DNA of 47,960 nt, from NCBI GenBank assembly GCA_934085875.1, contig CAKOHQ010000004.1:1-47960 (forward strand), read 5' to 3'. The notes beneath the pieces are model-generated. The model searched no databases, was not told the origin of the DNA, and saw nothing but the letters and a program-made list of their open reading frames with translations. This stretch comes from an uncultured Bacilli bacterium (lineage in GTDB: Bacteria > Bacillota_I > Bacilli_A > RF39 > UBA660). Below, piece after piece: positions 9,184 to 17,783 of the stretch. Position 1 is the stretch's first letter; each line of letters begins with the position of its first letter. The position numbers and the translations under genes were made by a program.

Positions 9184-9243
9184 ACTAACCACTCCTTAGA
9201 ATCTATGATAGATACATTTTTTTGTATCCAATTATAGTATGGA

Positions 9244-11448
9244 TTATTCTTCTTCATCTATACCTTGATATTGATATTTTTCTAAGATAAATTCTTTTAA
9301 AGTAGTTTTTCTATAATCGATGAAATCATTCATAATGCCATTGGTAAAGCATTTTGGATCTCCTACTATCATTAAACACTTTTTTGCTCTGGTTATGCCT
9401 GTATAAATTAATTTATTATAAAGCATTCGATTAAAATTATTGACAATAGGCATAATAACTAAGGGAAATTCACTTCCTTGTGCTTTATGAATAGAGATAG
9501 CATATCCATGTCTAAAGTTAAGGAATTTGTCTGTAGTGTAAGTAACTTTATTGCCATCATAGTCAATTGTAATTTCATTTTTTTTAGTAGAACTTACTTT
9601 ACTATCTACAATATCTATAATATATCCTAAATCTCCGTTATAAACATTTGCTTCTGTATCATTTACGAGTTGTAGAATTTTATCACCAACACGGTAAGTA
9701 ACTTCTCCAATAAATAGTTCTTTTTTCTTTTCTGATGGTGGATTAAAAAGTTGCTGTAAATGTTTGTTTAGTCTATCTATTCCATTAATGCTTTTATACA
9801 TTGGAGCTAGAATTTGAATATCTTTATCTGTATATCCTTTATTTAAGGCATTGTTTGTGATATAAAGAATGGTGGGAATAACTTTATCGTTATCACACAT
9901 AATAAAATTATAATCATCTCTTTTAAAGATAAAGTCATCATCAATATCTTTATCTTTAACTTCGTTAGCAAGAATAGGAATATACGAATTTTCATTTTGG
10001 CGATATAAACAGTTTAATTTAATTACATCAATTAAATCTGTATCCATTAAGTCCTTTAATACTTGACCTTGTGATACACTAGGTAACTGAAAATAATCTC
10101 CTACTAAAACTAATTTGACGTTTCTTTTAATTCCTTTTAATAAAGAAGACATCAGTAGTGTATCAATCATACTTACTTCATCAACAATAATATACTTTTC
10201 ACTATTAGGATTGTATTCATCAACACAGAATTTATTTTTATCTTTATCATAACCTAGATATCTATGAATAGTACAAGCATATAAGTTTGTTGTTTCTGAC
10301 ATTCTTTTTGCTGCTCTTCCAGTTGGTGCTAAAAGAGCGATTTCTGTATTTTTAGCTTGAAATACTTCTTTAAATAAAGCAACAATTGCTTTGATGATGG
10401 TTGTTTTTCCTGTACCTGGGCCACCTGTAATAATAGTAATATTATTGGTAATGGCTTTTTTGATGGCTTTAGTTTGAATTTTATCATAATGAATTTGATT
10501 TATTTTTTCTAAATCTTCTATTTTTTCTGCTAATTTGCTAATTTTGGTTTTTGCCATATCATTCATGAAAGAAACTCTATCTGCAATATATTTTTCAGCT
10601 TCGTAAAATTCTTTTAAATAATATTTTTCTGCAATAATTACGATTTTTCTTTGTTCGTTTAATTTAAAAATATTGTATTCTAATATTTCATCATTTATAG
10701 TTTGTAAATATTTTAGCATATTATGTTTTATTTCATCATATTCCATATAAGTATTTCCTGTTTCAAATGTGGAAGAAGAAATGACATAAATGATTAAGGC
10801 TTGAATTCTTCTATCGTCTGTTTCTTCTATTCCTGAATTTAGGGCAATAGTATCAATATCCGTAAAGTTAAAGTCCATTTCTTCAATTAATTGATAAATA
10901 TTTTCACTAATTTTATCCATGGTTTTATTCTTATATCGATTGACGATAGATAAAGCATTTTTGTTGGAAAATCCTAACGTTGTTAAATCAATAACAATTT
11001 GACTGGAATGTTCATATTCATTTAATACTTTATAAATTTTATCAATTCTAGATTGAGGGAGTCTAGGTATTTGGGATAATCTATCTTTATCTTTTAAAAT
11101 AATATCTAATGTTTCTTCTCCAAATGTATCAACAATTTTGGTTGCTGTGACTTCTCCTATGGGAAATAGATCACTAGATAAAAATTCAATAAGTTCTTCT
11201 TTTTTTGTGGGAAGAACTAATTCATAAGTGGTAACATGAAACTGATTTCCATATTTCTTATGTTCAATAAATTCTCCATTCATAATATATGCGCTACGAA
11301 GTCTTAAATTAAAAAAATTGCCTGTGAAATATACGCTGTTGGTATTTATTTCTAAGTCAGTTTCTTTTAATTTTAAGACACCAACGATATAGCCATTTTC
11401 TTTATTAGAATAAATTTCTTTGATATATGTTCCTTTTATGTAACTCAA
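9244..11448 (-). CDS. recD2: RecD2-type ATP-dependent DNA helicase
   Basis: RecD2 is a 5'-3' superfamily 1B helicase acting in replication-fork maintenance and mismatch repair in Gram-positives that lack a RecBCD role for it. The protein (about 734 residues) has an N-terminal OB-like region, helix-hairpin-helix segments (FGEETLDIILKDKDRL; LPQSRIDKIYKVL), Walker A GGPGTGKTT, DEVSMID (motif II), QLPSVSQGQVL (motif III) and the C-terminal HKAQGSEFPLV and TGITRAKK motifs. I chose the TTG at 11448 because a GGTGAT ribosome binding site precedes it. An upstream TTG at 11460 would add four residues and lacks one. Length is normal. Confidence 0.93.
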   Translation of the reverse strand: MSYIKGTYIKEIYSNKENGYIVGVLKLKETDLEINTNSVYFTGNFFNLRLRSAYIMNGEFIEHKKYGNQFHVTTYELVLPTKKEELIEFLSSDLFPIGEVTATKIVDTFGEETLDIILKDKDRLSQIPRLPQSRIDKIYKVLNEYEHSSQIVIDLTTLGFSNKNALSIVNRYKNKTMDKISENIYQLIEEMDFNFTDIDTIALNSGIEETDDRRIQALIIYVISSSTFETGNTYMEYDEIKHNMLKYLQTINDEILEYNIFKLNEQRKIVIIAEKYYLKEFYEAEKYIADRVSFMNDMAKTKISKLAEKIEDLEKINQIHYDKIQTKAIKKAITNNITIITGGPGTGKTTIIKAIVALFKEVFQAKNTEIALLAPTGRAAKRMSETTNLYACTIHRYLGYDKDKNKFCVDEYNPNSEKYIIVDEVSMIDTLLMSSLLKGIKRNVKLVLVGDYFQLPSVSQGQVLKDLMDTDLIDVIKLNCLYRQNENSYIPILANEVKDKDIDDDFIFKRDDYNFIMCDNDKVIPTILYITNNALNKGYTDKDIQILAPMYKSINGIDRLNKHLQQLFNPPSEKKKELFIGEVTYRVGDKILQLVNDTEANVYNGDLGYIIDIVDSKVSSTKKNEITIDYDGNKVTYTTDKFLNFRHGYAISIHKAQGSEFPLVIMPIVNNFNRMLYNKLIYTGITRAKKCLMIVGDPKCFTNGIMNDFIDYRKTTLKEFILEKYQYQGIDEEE

Positions 11449-11474
11449 ATGTATCACCAACTTTTCGCATAAAA

Positions 11475-11483
11475 ATTATATCA
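11475..11483 (-). promoter_or_regulatory. Extended -10 promoter for recD2
   Basis: Minus-strand TGATATAAT, about 27 bases before the chosen start codon. No good -35 is visible. Confidence 0.55.
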
Positions 11484-11551
11484 CATAATAGAAAAAAATA
11501 GATACTTATTTGTTCTATTTTTTAAAATACTTATTTTTATTTTTTCTTTTT

Positions 11552-12088
11552 TTAAGGAATATATTTAAAGTAAGGATTGTTTTCTAATTCTTCTTTGATT
11601 GTTGTTTTATCTCCGTGACCAGGATATAAAGTGATTGCTTTTTCATATTTTTTGATTTTTTGAAGGCTTTGTAGCATTTCGTTGAAGTTGCCGCCTTCTA
11701 AGTCGCATCGTCCGATTGTTCCTTTAAAAATAAAATCACCAACAAACATTATTTTATCTTCTCTAAAGTAATAGCAAACAGAGTCTTTACTATGTCCTTT
11801 GGTAAAAATTACTTCTAAAGAAAAGTTTTCAATAGAAAGTTCTCCCTCTTTTAAATTGTTATACTGATAGACTGGATAATGAAAATTCTCTGTTAATTTT
11901 TTTAGACAACCAATATGATCAAAGTGAGAATGTGTAATGAGAATGCCTACTATCTTTTTTCCTTGAATAAATTTTAATATTTTTTGATATTCATCTCCTG
12001 GGTCAACTAAAAGGTAAGTATTATTTTTTTCTATTAAATAACAATTACATTGTAATTCCCCTACTTCTATTTTGGTAACTTTTAACAT
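11552..12088 (-). CDS. MBL-fold metal hydrolase (glyoxalase II-like, YqgX type)
   Basis: The 178-residue protein is a compact metallo-beta-lactamase-fold hydrolase. It shows the metal motif THSHFDH (HxHxDH), a further His in TKGHSKDS, Asp in FVGDFIFKG and His in LYPGHGDKT, with the C-terminal NPYFKY that is typical of the YqgX group. Members hydrolyse thioesters such as S-lactoylglutathione or related conjugates, but the true substrate in low-GC Gram-positives is often not known. It is separated from mraY by about 55 bases and may be read through from it. Confidence 0.85.
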   Translation of the reverse strand: MLKVTKIEVGELQCNCYLIEKNNTYLLVDPGDEYQKILKFIQGKKIVGILITHSHFDHIGCLKKLTENFHYPVYQYNNLKEGELSIENFSLEVIFTKGHSKDSVCYYFREDKIMFVGDFIFKGTIGRCDLEGGNFNEMLQSLQKIKKYEKAITLYPGHGDKTTIKEELENNPYFKYIP

Positions 12089-12143
12089 ATTATTTTTCTC
12101 CTTTCTTTGATTAAAGAAAAAAATTCATTTTTTATCATGAATT

Positions 12144-13136
12144 TTATAACCATACGCCATAAATTAAAGCAAGTAAGCTTAAAATAAATCCTGCTATCCA
12201 GAACAGTTTGACAATGTCTCCTTCACTCCAACCAAGTCGCTCAAAATGATGATGAATGGGAGTCATTAAAAATACTCTTTTTTTAAATACAACAACAGAA
12301 AATATTTGAATGATTACGGATAAAGTCTCAATAACAAATACTCCACCAATTACTGCTAATGAAAATTCGTGAGAAGTTAATATGGCAACAGTAGCTAGAG
12401 TGGCACCTAAAGATAGGCTTCCTGTGTCTCCCATAAATACTTTTGCTGGATGGGAGTTAAATACTAAAAATCCCATAATACATCCTACTAGGATAAAGCA
12501 AAATATTCCAATATCCTGATACCCTGTTATCCATTTACTATTCCATGCAATTAATCCATAAGATAAGAATGCAATTGCTGATAATCCTCCAGATAATCCA
12601 TCTAATCCATCCGTTAAATTAACAGCATTTGATGATCCTATTAATAAAAATAAGATAAACACTCCATAGAACCAGTTTAAGTTCCACTCTAAATTAAATA
12701 AAGTTACACGAAGTACTGAATCTCCATCTCCAAAATGTCTAAATAAAACATAAAATACTAATGCTACAACAAACTGTAAAAGAAGTTTTTGGACTTGTGT
12801 TAATCCTTTATTTTCATGGTGTTTCAAGCTAATATAATCATCTAAAAATCCTATCATTGCATAACTGATTAACACAAATAAAATAATAAATAAATTGATA
12901 GAATATTGCATTTTATTGGTTAAAAGTAAAAGTATTACCGTAATAATACAAGGAATGATAAAAATAAATCCTCCCATTGTAGGTGTTCCTGCTTTACTTT
13001 TATGTGCATCAACATAGACATTAATCCTTTGTCCTGCTTTAATTCTTTTTAAAATAGGAATAAAAATAACACCAAAGATTGTGGAAATGATAAATCCTAT
13101 CATTAAAGCAAATAATGATTTTGTTAAAACCAGCAT
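12144..13136 (-). CDS. mraY: Phospho-N-acetylmuramoyl-pentapeptide-transferase
   Basis: MraY attaches phospho-MurNAc-pentapeptide to undecaprenyl phosphate, making lipid I at the membrane. The 330-residue protein has about ten transmembrane helices and the signatures KAGTPTMGG, NLTDGLDGL, FMGDTGSLSLG and TPIHHHFE. In a normal dcw cluster mraY follows the class B PBP gene. Here a plus-strand GGDEF gene sits between it and the broken PBP gene, and mraY has its own extended -10 promoter. Confidence 0.96.
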   Translation of the reverse strand: MLVLTKSLFALMIGFIISTIFGVIFIPILKRIKAGQRINVYVDAHKSKAGTPTMGGFIFIIPCIITVILLLLTNKMQYSINLFIILFVLISYAMIGFLDDYISLKHHENKGLTQVQKLLLQFVVALVFYVLFRHFGDGDSVLRVTLFNLEWNLNWFYGVFILFLLIGSSNAVNLTDGLDGLSGGLSAIAFLSYGLIAWNSKWITGYQDIGIFCFILVGCIMGFLVFNSHPAKVFMGDTGSLSLGATLATVAILTSHEFSLAVIGGVFVIETLSVIIQIFSVVVFKKRVFLMTPIHHHFERLGWSEGDIVKLFWIAGFILSLLALIYGVWL

Positions 13137-13160
13137 AAACTCACACTCATTTCTACTAAA

Positions 13161-13169
13161 ATTATATCA
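13161..13169 (-). promoter_or_regulatory. Extended -10 promoter for mraY
   Basis: Minus-strand TGATATAAT, about 25 bases before the mraY start. It is the third copy of this nonamer in block 1. Confidence 0.6.
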
Positions 13170-13302
13170 TAAAAATACTTAAAAATTCTTGAATATTTGT
13201 TTACTTTACATTTTGTATGTAAATAGTTAGTTGAATATAGTTGAATAAATTTTTGTTTTCTATTTAAAGATAACTATTTGATAATAAAATTTCTTAAAAT
13301 TA

Positions 13303-13330
13303 TTGATTTTGTACGAAAAATCTATATAAT
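13303..13330 (+). promoter_or_regulatory. Promoter of the GGDEF protein gene
   Basis: TTGATT at 13303-13308, a 16-base spacer and a perfect TATAAT at 13325-13330. The predicted transcript starts near 13337, so the start codon must lie downstream, in agreement with the ATG at 13395. Confidence 0.65.
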
Positions 13331-13394
13331 AGTGTCATCTTTTATTTATTGTGTTATTTTATATAGGCAGGAAAACAACGGGGAGGAATGGATA

Positions 13395-14624
13395 ATGAAG
13401 GAAGGAAAGGAAACTATAGATAATTTAACAAAGATTGGGAATTCTTTATATCTTTATCAAAATTATCATGAATATATGGATCGATATAAAAATGTACAAT
13501 TAATTATGATTGATGTAGAAAAATTTAAACAAATTAATGATAGTTTTGGTCATAATATTGGTGATTTATATTTAAAAACAGTTGCTCAATTACTTACTAG
13601 AAATTTTCCTCATTCTTTAGTTGCACGTATTCATGGAGATGAATTTATTGTTTTAACCAATTATAGTGAACAAGAAATAGAAGAGAGATTTTCTGTTATT
13701 GAAAAAGAAATTCAAGAATTAGTAAAAACAGAAAAAATTCCGACTATATTTAGAATAAATGCTGGTAGTACATTATTTGATGCTAATAATATTGAGTTAA
13801 CCAAAGAAAAAGCTGATTTAATGATGTATATAGCTAAATCTAATGGAGTTTTTTACCAATCTTTTTCTGAAGTTGATTGGAAAGTAAATGAAAAGGAGAA
13901 AAATTTTCTAAAACAATTTGATTATCTTTTAAAAACAAAAGGGCTTTCTTATGAAAAAAGGCAATTATTTACTCTTAATAAAGCTCCACAAAACTTATAT
14001 CAAATTCATACCAGAAACCAAGAAGGTGCTGCTTTTTTAAGTTGTTGCTATGATGATTTTTTAAGAAAAAATAAACGACAATATCAGCTAGATGTTTATA
14101 ATTTAGAACATTTAAAAACTTATTTTGCTTCTAATTATCAAAATTATATTATTGATATTGATTACTTATCTCTTTTAAAAAACAAAGAGATTATGAATCT
14201 TTTAAGTGATTATGCAAAAGAAATTGATGGGAAAAGAATTATTATTAGCATTAAACTTTATCCTGAAACTGACCGAGAAGAAGTATTTTTATTAATTAAG
14301 AAAATTAATGAATTAAAGGAGTTAGGGTTTCCAATTAAAATTGATCGATTTAATTCTTATATAGAAGATGCAATTTGGCTTAACGCTCCTGTTGAATATA
14401 TTGGATTTGATGAACAATTTTTTAAAACTTCTATGCAAGATCCTAAAATTCAGTACTTTTTTCAAAAAAAGTTAGATATGATTAAAAATTATCCTTATCA
14501 ATCTATAACACCAATTCTTTCTCATATTGATACAGAAGAAGAGTTTGAATATATAAACAAAAATTTTGATCAAGATATTTTGGTTACAGGAAATTATTAT
14601 GCAAAAAGCAGAAAATTAAATTAG
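13395..14624 (+). CDS. GGDEF protein with a degenerate EAL-like C-terminal domain
   Basis: The 409-residue protein has an N-terminal GGDEF (diguanylate cyclase) fold. Its metal-binding aspartate is in IDVEKFKQIND, and FGHNIGDLYL matches the family. The signature itself reads HGDEF instead of GGDEF. The C-terminal half looks like an EAL fold (IDIDYLSLL, IIISIKLYP, IKIDRFNS, EYIGFDEQF) without the catalytic EAL glutamate set, so it probably does not hydrolyse c-di-GMP. It may be a weak cyclase or a nucleotide-sensing protein. The frame is open upstream to 13278, but the promoter at 13303-13330 and a GGGAGG ribosome binding site fix the ATG at 13395. There is no membrane segment. It is transcribed opposite to its neighbours. 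Confidence 0.75.
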   Translation: MKEGKETIDNLTKIGNSLYLYQNYHEYMDRYKNVQLIMIDVEKFKQINDSFGHNIGDLYLKTVAQLLTRNFPHSLVARIHGDEFIVLTNYSEQEIEERFSVIEKEIQELVKTEKIPTIFRINAGSTLFDANNIELTKEKADLMMYIAKSNGVFYQSFSEVDWKVNEKEKNFLKQFDYLLKTKGLSYEKRQLFTLNKAPQNLYQIHTRNQEGAAFLSCCYDDFLRKNKRQYQLDVYNLEHLKTYFASNYQNYIIDIDYLSLLKNKEIMNLLSDYAKEIDGKRIIISIKLYPETDREEVFLLIKKINELKELGFPIKIDRFNSYIEDAIWLNAPVEYIGFDEQFFKTSMQDPKIQYFFQKKLDMIKNYPYQSITPILSHIDTEEEFEYINKNFDQDILVTGNYYAKSRKLN

Positions 14625-14647
14625 CTTTTTTAGGAAAGCTTTTTTTA
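14623..14647 (+). terminator. Convergent terminator between the GGDEF gene and the PBP fragment
   Basis: Arms AGCTTT and AAAGCT followed by seven T on the plus strand. The A-run in front of it means it may also serve the minus-strand PBP fragment. Confidence 0.7.
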
Positions 14648-15517
14648 TTGTTCTAACATTAAACGAATTGTAGAGCCTACTGGAACACTGCTTCCTGCAC
14701 TTGGTGACATAGAAATAATTTTATCTCCTGTTCCTGAATATTCAATATTAAAGTCTTTTAACTTTTCTCTTGCTTCTTTTGGGGTTAGTCCTACGACATC
14801 TTCTACCATTTTATATTTAGTATCAAAATATCTGTATTCTTTTTGAAACCCACCTTCTCTTTTCTTAATATTTAATATAGGAATGGTATCTTCTAAAATA
14901 TTTCTGGCAATTGGAGCAGCTATTGTACCACCATAGGCAACTGCTCCTTTTGGATTGTCAATTGCAACATAGACAACAATTTTAGGATCATCTGCTGGCA
15001 TGAAACCAATAAATGAAGTAATATAATTTCCAACCATATAAACTCCATTATTTACTTTTTGTGCTGTTCCTGTTTTTCCTCCTACTCTATAGCCATCAAT
15101 ATAAGCATTTCTACCACTTCCTAGTGCTACTACACTTTCTAGAGCATATCTTACTTTTTCACTAGTTTCTTTTTTTATTACCTTTCTTACTTTTTTTGAA
15201 TGGTTTTCTTGAATAATTTCTCCTGTTTCTGGTTCAATTAAGCGTTTTACTATAAATGGCTTGTATAATGTTCCCCCATTAATAATTGCACTAACCGCTG
15301 TTATTTGTTGAAGAGCTGTTACACTAACCCCTTGCCCAAATGCTGTTGTTGCTAATTCGACAGAACCTACTTTAGATAATGGGAATAAAATTCCGCTTCC
15401 TTCTCCATTTAAATCAATTCCTGTTTTCTCTCCAAAACCAAATTTATCTATATATTTAAACAATGTTTCTTTCCCTATTCTTCTTCCTAATTCAACAAAA
15501 CCTGGATTGCTGGGCAC
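14645..15517 (-). pseudogene. 3' fragment of a PASTA-domain class B penicillin-binding protein (SpoVD/PBP2B type)
   Basis: Only the C-terminal ~290 residues of a transpeptidase remain. It begins at the SxN motif (PSNPGFVELG), runs through the KTG motif (GGKTGTAQ) and ends in one PASTA domain (VGLTPKEAREKL to the end). The N-terminal membrane anchor, dimerisation domain and catalytic SxxK serine are absent. Upstream, the frame hits a stop at about 15536, inside foreign sequence. The GTG at 15517 is just the first possible start, not a real one. The large serine recombinase gene begins 38 bases away, so the gene was split by integration or excision. The gene would normally lie upstream of mraY in a dcw cluster, as it does here. 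The 5' half is not in the window. Confidence 0.85.
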
Positions 15518-15550
15518 CGGTTTTACCTCTAAAAAAAATTATTCGACATA
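15505..15550. other. Presumed attachment-site junction of the serine recombinase element
   Basis: PBP homology ends at the codons for the SxN motif (near 15512-15517) and AT-rich element DNA begins at once, followed by the recombinase stop codon at 15555. The recombinase 3' end next to one attachment half-site is the usual layout. The exact core dinucleotide cannot be fixed without the other junction, which I do not find in the window. Confidence 0.5.
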
Positions 15551-15554
15551 ATAT

Positions 15555-17138
15555 TTAATTCTCAAAATAAATATTTTTTATACTTCCATCTTTAAAATAT
15601 ATTTCTAAATTCATTTTATATCTAGTTTCTAATTTAGTAACTATAATTTTTTCTATTAACAAATTCGTATACACTTTTAAATTGTTGTATACATCACTTA
15701 GTTTTTCTATTTCTAAGTCTATATTTTTTAATCTTTGATGATAATCTTTTTTTGTGTCTAAATTTTTTAATTTAGTTTTTATTTTTAATATTTCTACATC
15801 ATTTCTATTAAGTCTATTTTTAAGTTCATCACTAGATATTATATTAGATATATTTAAATTAATAAGTTTATCTCTTTTATTGTTTAATTCTTTTATTTGT
15901 TCTTCTAAAGATAATTTTAATTTATTATTTGATTTAAAAAACACTTCATTGCATAAGGATATAAATTCATTTTTCATTAACAATAAATTTTCACTAATAT
16001 ACTCTGTCATTACATCACTTATAACTTTGTCTAATACCTTTTCTTTAATAATTGGAGAATCACAAGATAATACTCCTTCATTTTTATACTTTTTACATAC
16101 CCAAGTAGGATTATTTTTTCTATTACTTCCAGCACATCTAACAAATATTTCATTATGCTCATTACATATTAATTTATTTGTATATTTAGATTCATCTACT
16201 ATTTTTTGATTAGTAGTTATATGAATATTTCTAGAATTATATTTTTTTCTATATAATTCATTTGCTTTATTCCATAATTCTTCTGATACAATTGGATCAA
16301 TTAAATCTGTTTTATATATTATTTGTTCATTCTTTGGAATTTTAACTTTTTTATGTGTTTTATAACTTTCTACTCTAGTTAAATTAGCAGTATAATATCC
16401 TTTATATCTAGGATTAATTAAAAACTTTTTTAAAGTTGTACCAGAATAAGCTTTACCATTTTTATTTTTGTATCCTTTTTCATATAAAACATTAGATATT
16501 TTTTCAAATGAATATTTTCCGGTCGCATATAAATTAAATAATATTTCTATTATAGGTCTTTTTTCTTCATTTATAATCATTCTTCCATTTTTACGATAAT
16601 ACCCAGTTAAATTACCACCAATAATTTTTCCATCCTTAATCATTCTTTTTATTCCAAATTTAACTCTTTCAGACAATTTTCTAACTTCGTCCTGTGCAAG
16701 AGATGACATTAAAGCAAGCCTAAATTCACTATCTGGGTAAATTGTATTTATATTATCACTTATAAAAAAAACTACCGTACCATTATTAAGAAGTTCTTCT
16801 GTATATTTGATACTATCTACTACATTACGAGAGAACCTAGATATTTCTTTCGTTACAATTAAATCTAATTTACCTTGTTTCGAGTCTTCTATCATCCTTA
16901 AAAAATTATCTCTATTTTTAACACTTGTGCCACTTATACCTTCATCAATATATTCACCAACTAAATTCCATTTTTTATTCTCATTTATCATTTCTCTAAA
17001 ATAATTAGATTGATTTTCCAAACTATTTAACTGATCATCTTTATCTGTAGACACTCTTGCATAATAACCTACATTCAAATTCATATCGAATATAGTTTTA
17101 CCAAGTAATAGTTCACTTCTAGTTTGAAGTACATTCAT
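15555..17138 (-). CDS. Large serine recombinase (site-specific integrase)
   Basis: The 527-residue protein has a resolvase domain with catalytic Ser30 in GYYARVSTD, and EYIDEGISGT and KEISRFSRN motifs. A recombinase domain (about residues 190-290) follows. A zinc ribbon has cysteines in LICNEHNE, FVRCAG, WVCKK and LSCDS, and a long coiled coil (about 390-480) lies near the C-terminus. These enzymes integrate and excise elements by 2-bp staggered breaks and phosphoserine links. The ATG at 17138 has an AAGGAG ribosome binding site; M19 is a possible alternative. It overlaps the small upstream ORF by 20 bases. Its 3' end adjoins the broken PBP gene, which marks that gene as the target. Confidence 0.95.
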   Translation of the reverse strand: MNVLQTRSELLLGKTIFDMNLNVGYYARVSTDKDDQLNSLENQSNYFREMINENKKWNLVGEYIDEGISGTSVKNRDNFLRMIEDSKQGKLDLIVTKEISRFSRNVVDSIKYTEELLNNGTVVFFISDNINTIYPDSEFRLALMSSLAQDEVRKLSERVKFGIKRMIKDGKIIGGNLTGYYRKNGRMIINEEKRPIIEILFNLYATGKYSFEKISNVLYEKGYKNKNGKAYSGTTLKKFLINPRYKGYYTANLTRVESYKTHKKVKIPKNEQIIYKTDLIDPIVSEELWNKANELYRKKYNSRNIHITTNQKIVDESKYTNKLICNEHNEIFVRCAGSNRKNNPTWVCKKYKNEGVLSCDSPIIKEKVLDKVISDVMTEYISENLLLMKNEFISLCNEVFFKSNNKLKLSLEEQIKELNNKRDKLINLNISNIISSDELKNRLNRNDVEILKIKTKLKNLDTKKDYHQRLKNIDLEIEKLSDVYNNLKVYTNLLIEKIIVTKLETRYKMNLEIYFKDGSIKNIYFEN

Positions 17139-17256
17139 TTTTTGTCTCCTTTATTATTTCTTCATTCATAATTTTTAATTCATCAAAACTAATTATTTTT
17201 TTTTGATATAATTCTTTATTAATTATTAATTTCAATTCTTTAATTATTTCTTTCAT
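17119..17256 (-). CDS. Small SHOCT-like protein coupled to the recombinase
   Basis: A 45-residue protein (MKEIIKELKLIINKELYQKK...) preceded by GGGAGGT. The stretch LYQKKIISFDELKIMNEE fits the helix-turn-helix layout of SHOCT-like short domains (Y-x-K-x-x-I-S/T-x-x-E). Such small ORFs are common just upstream of large serine recombinases. It overlaps the recombinase start by 20 bases, so the two are probably co-translated. Function not known; it could be a directionality or regulatory factor. Confidence 0.6.
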   Translation of the reverse strand: MKEIIKELKLIINKELYQKKIISFDELKIMNEEIIKETKNECTSN

Positions 17257-17299
17257 ATTTACCTCCCATTTAATTTTATTATAAATTTAAATAAATATG

Positions 17300-17330
17300 A
17301 AAAAAGCAAGAATTAATCTTGCTTTTTCTT
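17300..17330. terminator. Bidirectional terminator between the SpeD-like gene and the recombinase unit
   Basis: Arms AAAAAGCAAG and CTTGCTTTTT around AATTAAT. A- and T-runs on both sides. On the minus strand it would end the ten-gene operon before the recombinase genes. A second inverted repeat (GTGTATTTT / AAAATACAC, 17334-17358) lies directly next to it. Confidence 0.7.
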
Positions 17331-17372
17331 AGAGTGTATTTTTCTTATGAAAATACACATTTTGGGTCGTAA

Positions 17373-17403
17373 TGCACTTAATTGTGCACTTAATTGTGCA
17401 CTT
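17373..17403. repeat. 12-bp direct repeat, 2.6 copies
   Basis: The unit TGCACTTAATTG is repeated head to tail at 17373, 17385 and 17397 (last copy partial). Each unit junction makes the palindrome GTGCAC. It lies between the SpeD-like stop and the terminator, close to the recombinase unit, and could be a protein-binding site. Confidence 0.8.
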
Positions 17404-17420
17404 TATATTTTATTTAACGT

Positions 17421-17783
17421 TTAAGTTGTAATTGGGATGACTCCACGATTAATTGTTCTCATTTTATAATTATTGGTTGAAAAAATATCACACAAATATT
17501 TTACCACATTCTCAATATTAATATTCGTATCACATAAGAATATATCGATAGCTGCATATTGATATTCTGGCCATGTATGAATTGTAAAATGAGATTCTTT
17601 TAATACTAATACACCACTAACACCATATGGTTTAAATTGATGAAAACAACTTTTTACAACATTAAAATTTCCAATTTTCCCAGCTTCTATCATCACTTCT
17701 TTTATTTTAGAAACTGATACTAAGTAGTCATTATTACAATCATAAAAGTCTAATAAATAATGTATTCCTAAAATATCATTCAT
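17421..17783 (-). CDS. SpeD-like pyruvoyl-dependent decarboxylase
   Basis: The 120-residue protein matches the short bacterial S-adenosylmethionine decarboxylase proenzyme. It self-cleaves between Glu63 and Ser64 in KESHFTIHTWPE to give the pyruvoyl group, with His69 and Cys84 (IDIFLCD) in the usual processing and proton-donor places. The product would be decarboxylated SAM. SpeD homologues that decarboxylate arginine or ornithine are also known, so the substrate is open. No spermidine synthase is nearby, unlike normal polyamine operons. It is the last gene of the ten-gene operon and overlaps the preceding gene by 8 bases (ATGAATGA). Confidence 0.85.
   Translation of the reverse strand: MNDILGIHYLLDFYDCNNDYLVSVSKIKEVMIEAGKIGNFNVVKSCFHQFKPYGVSGVLVLKESHFTIHTWPEYQYAAIDIFLCDTNINIENVVKYLCDIFSTNNYKMRTINRGVIPITT

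Noticed and set aside
9213..9230. Terminator for recD2 (GATACA/TGTATC)
   Set aside because: No T-run follows on the minus strand, and it lies between a -10 box and a start codon, so an operator or chance repeat is as likely.
13278..13394. N-terminal membrane segment of the GGDEF protein from the upstream ATG
   Set aside because: The frame lies over the -35/-10 promoter elements, and a GGGAGG site supports the ATG at 13395.
17421..17783. Ordinary spermidine biosynthesis locus
   Set aside because: There is no spermidine synthase, arginase or arginine decarboxylase next to it, and the gene is coupled to unrelated enzymes.
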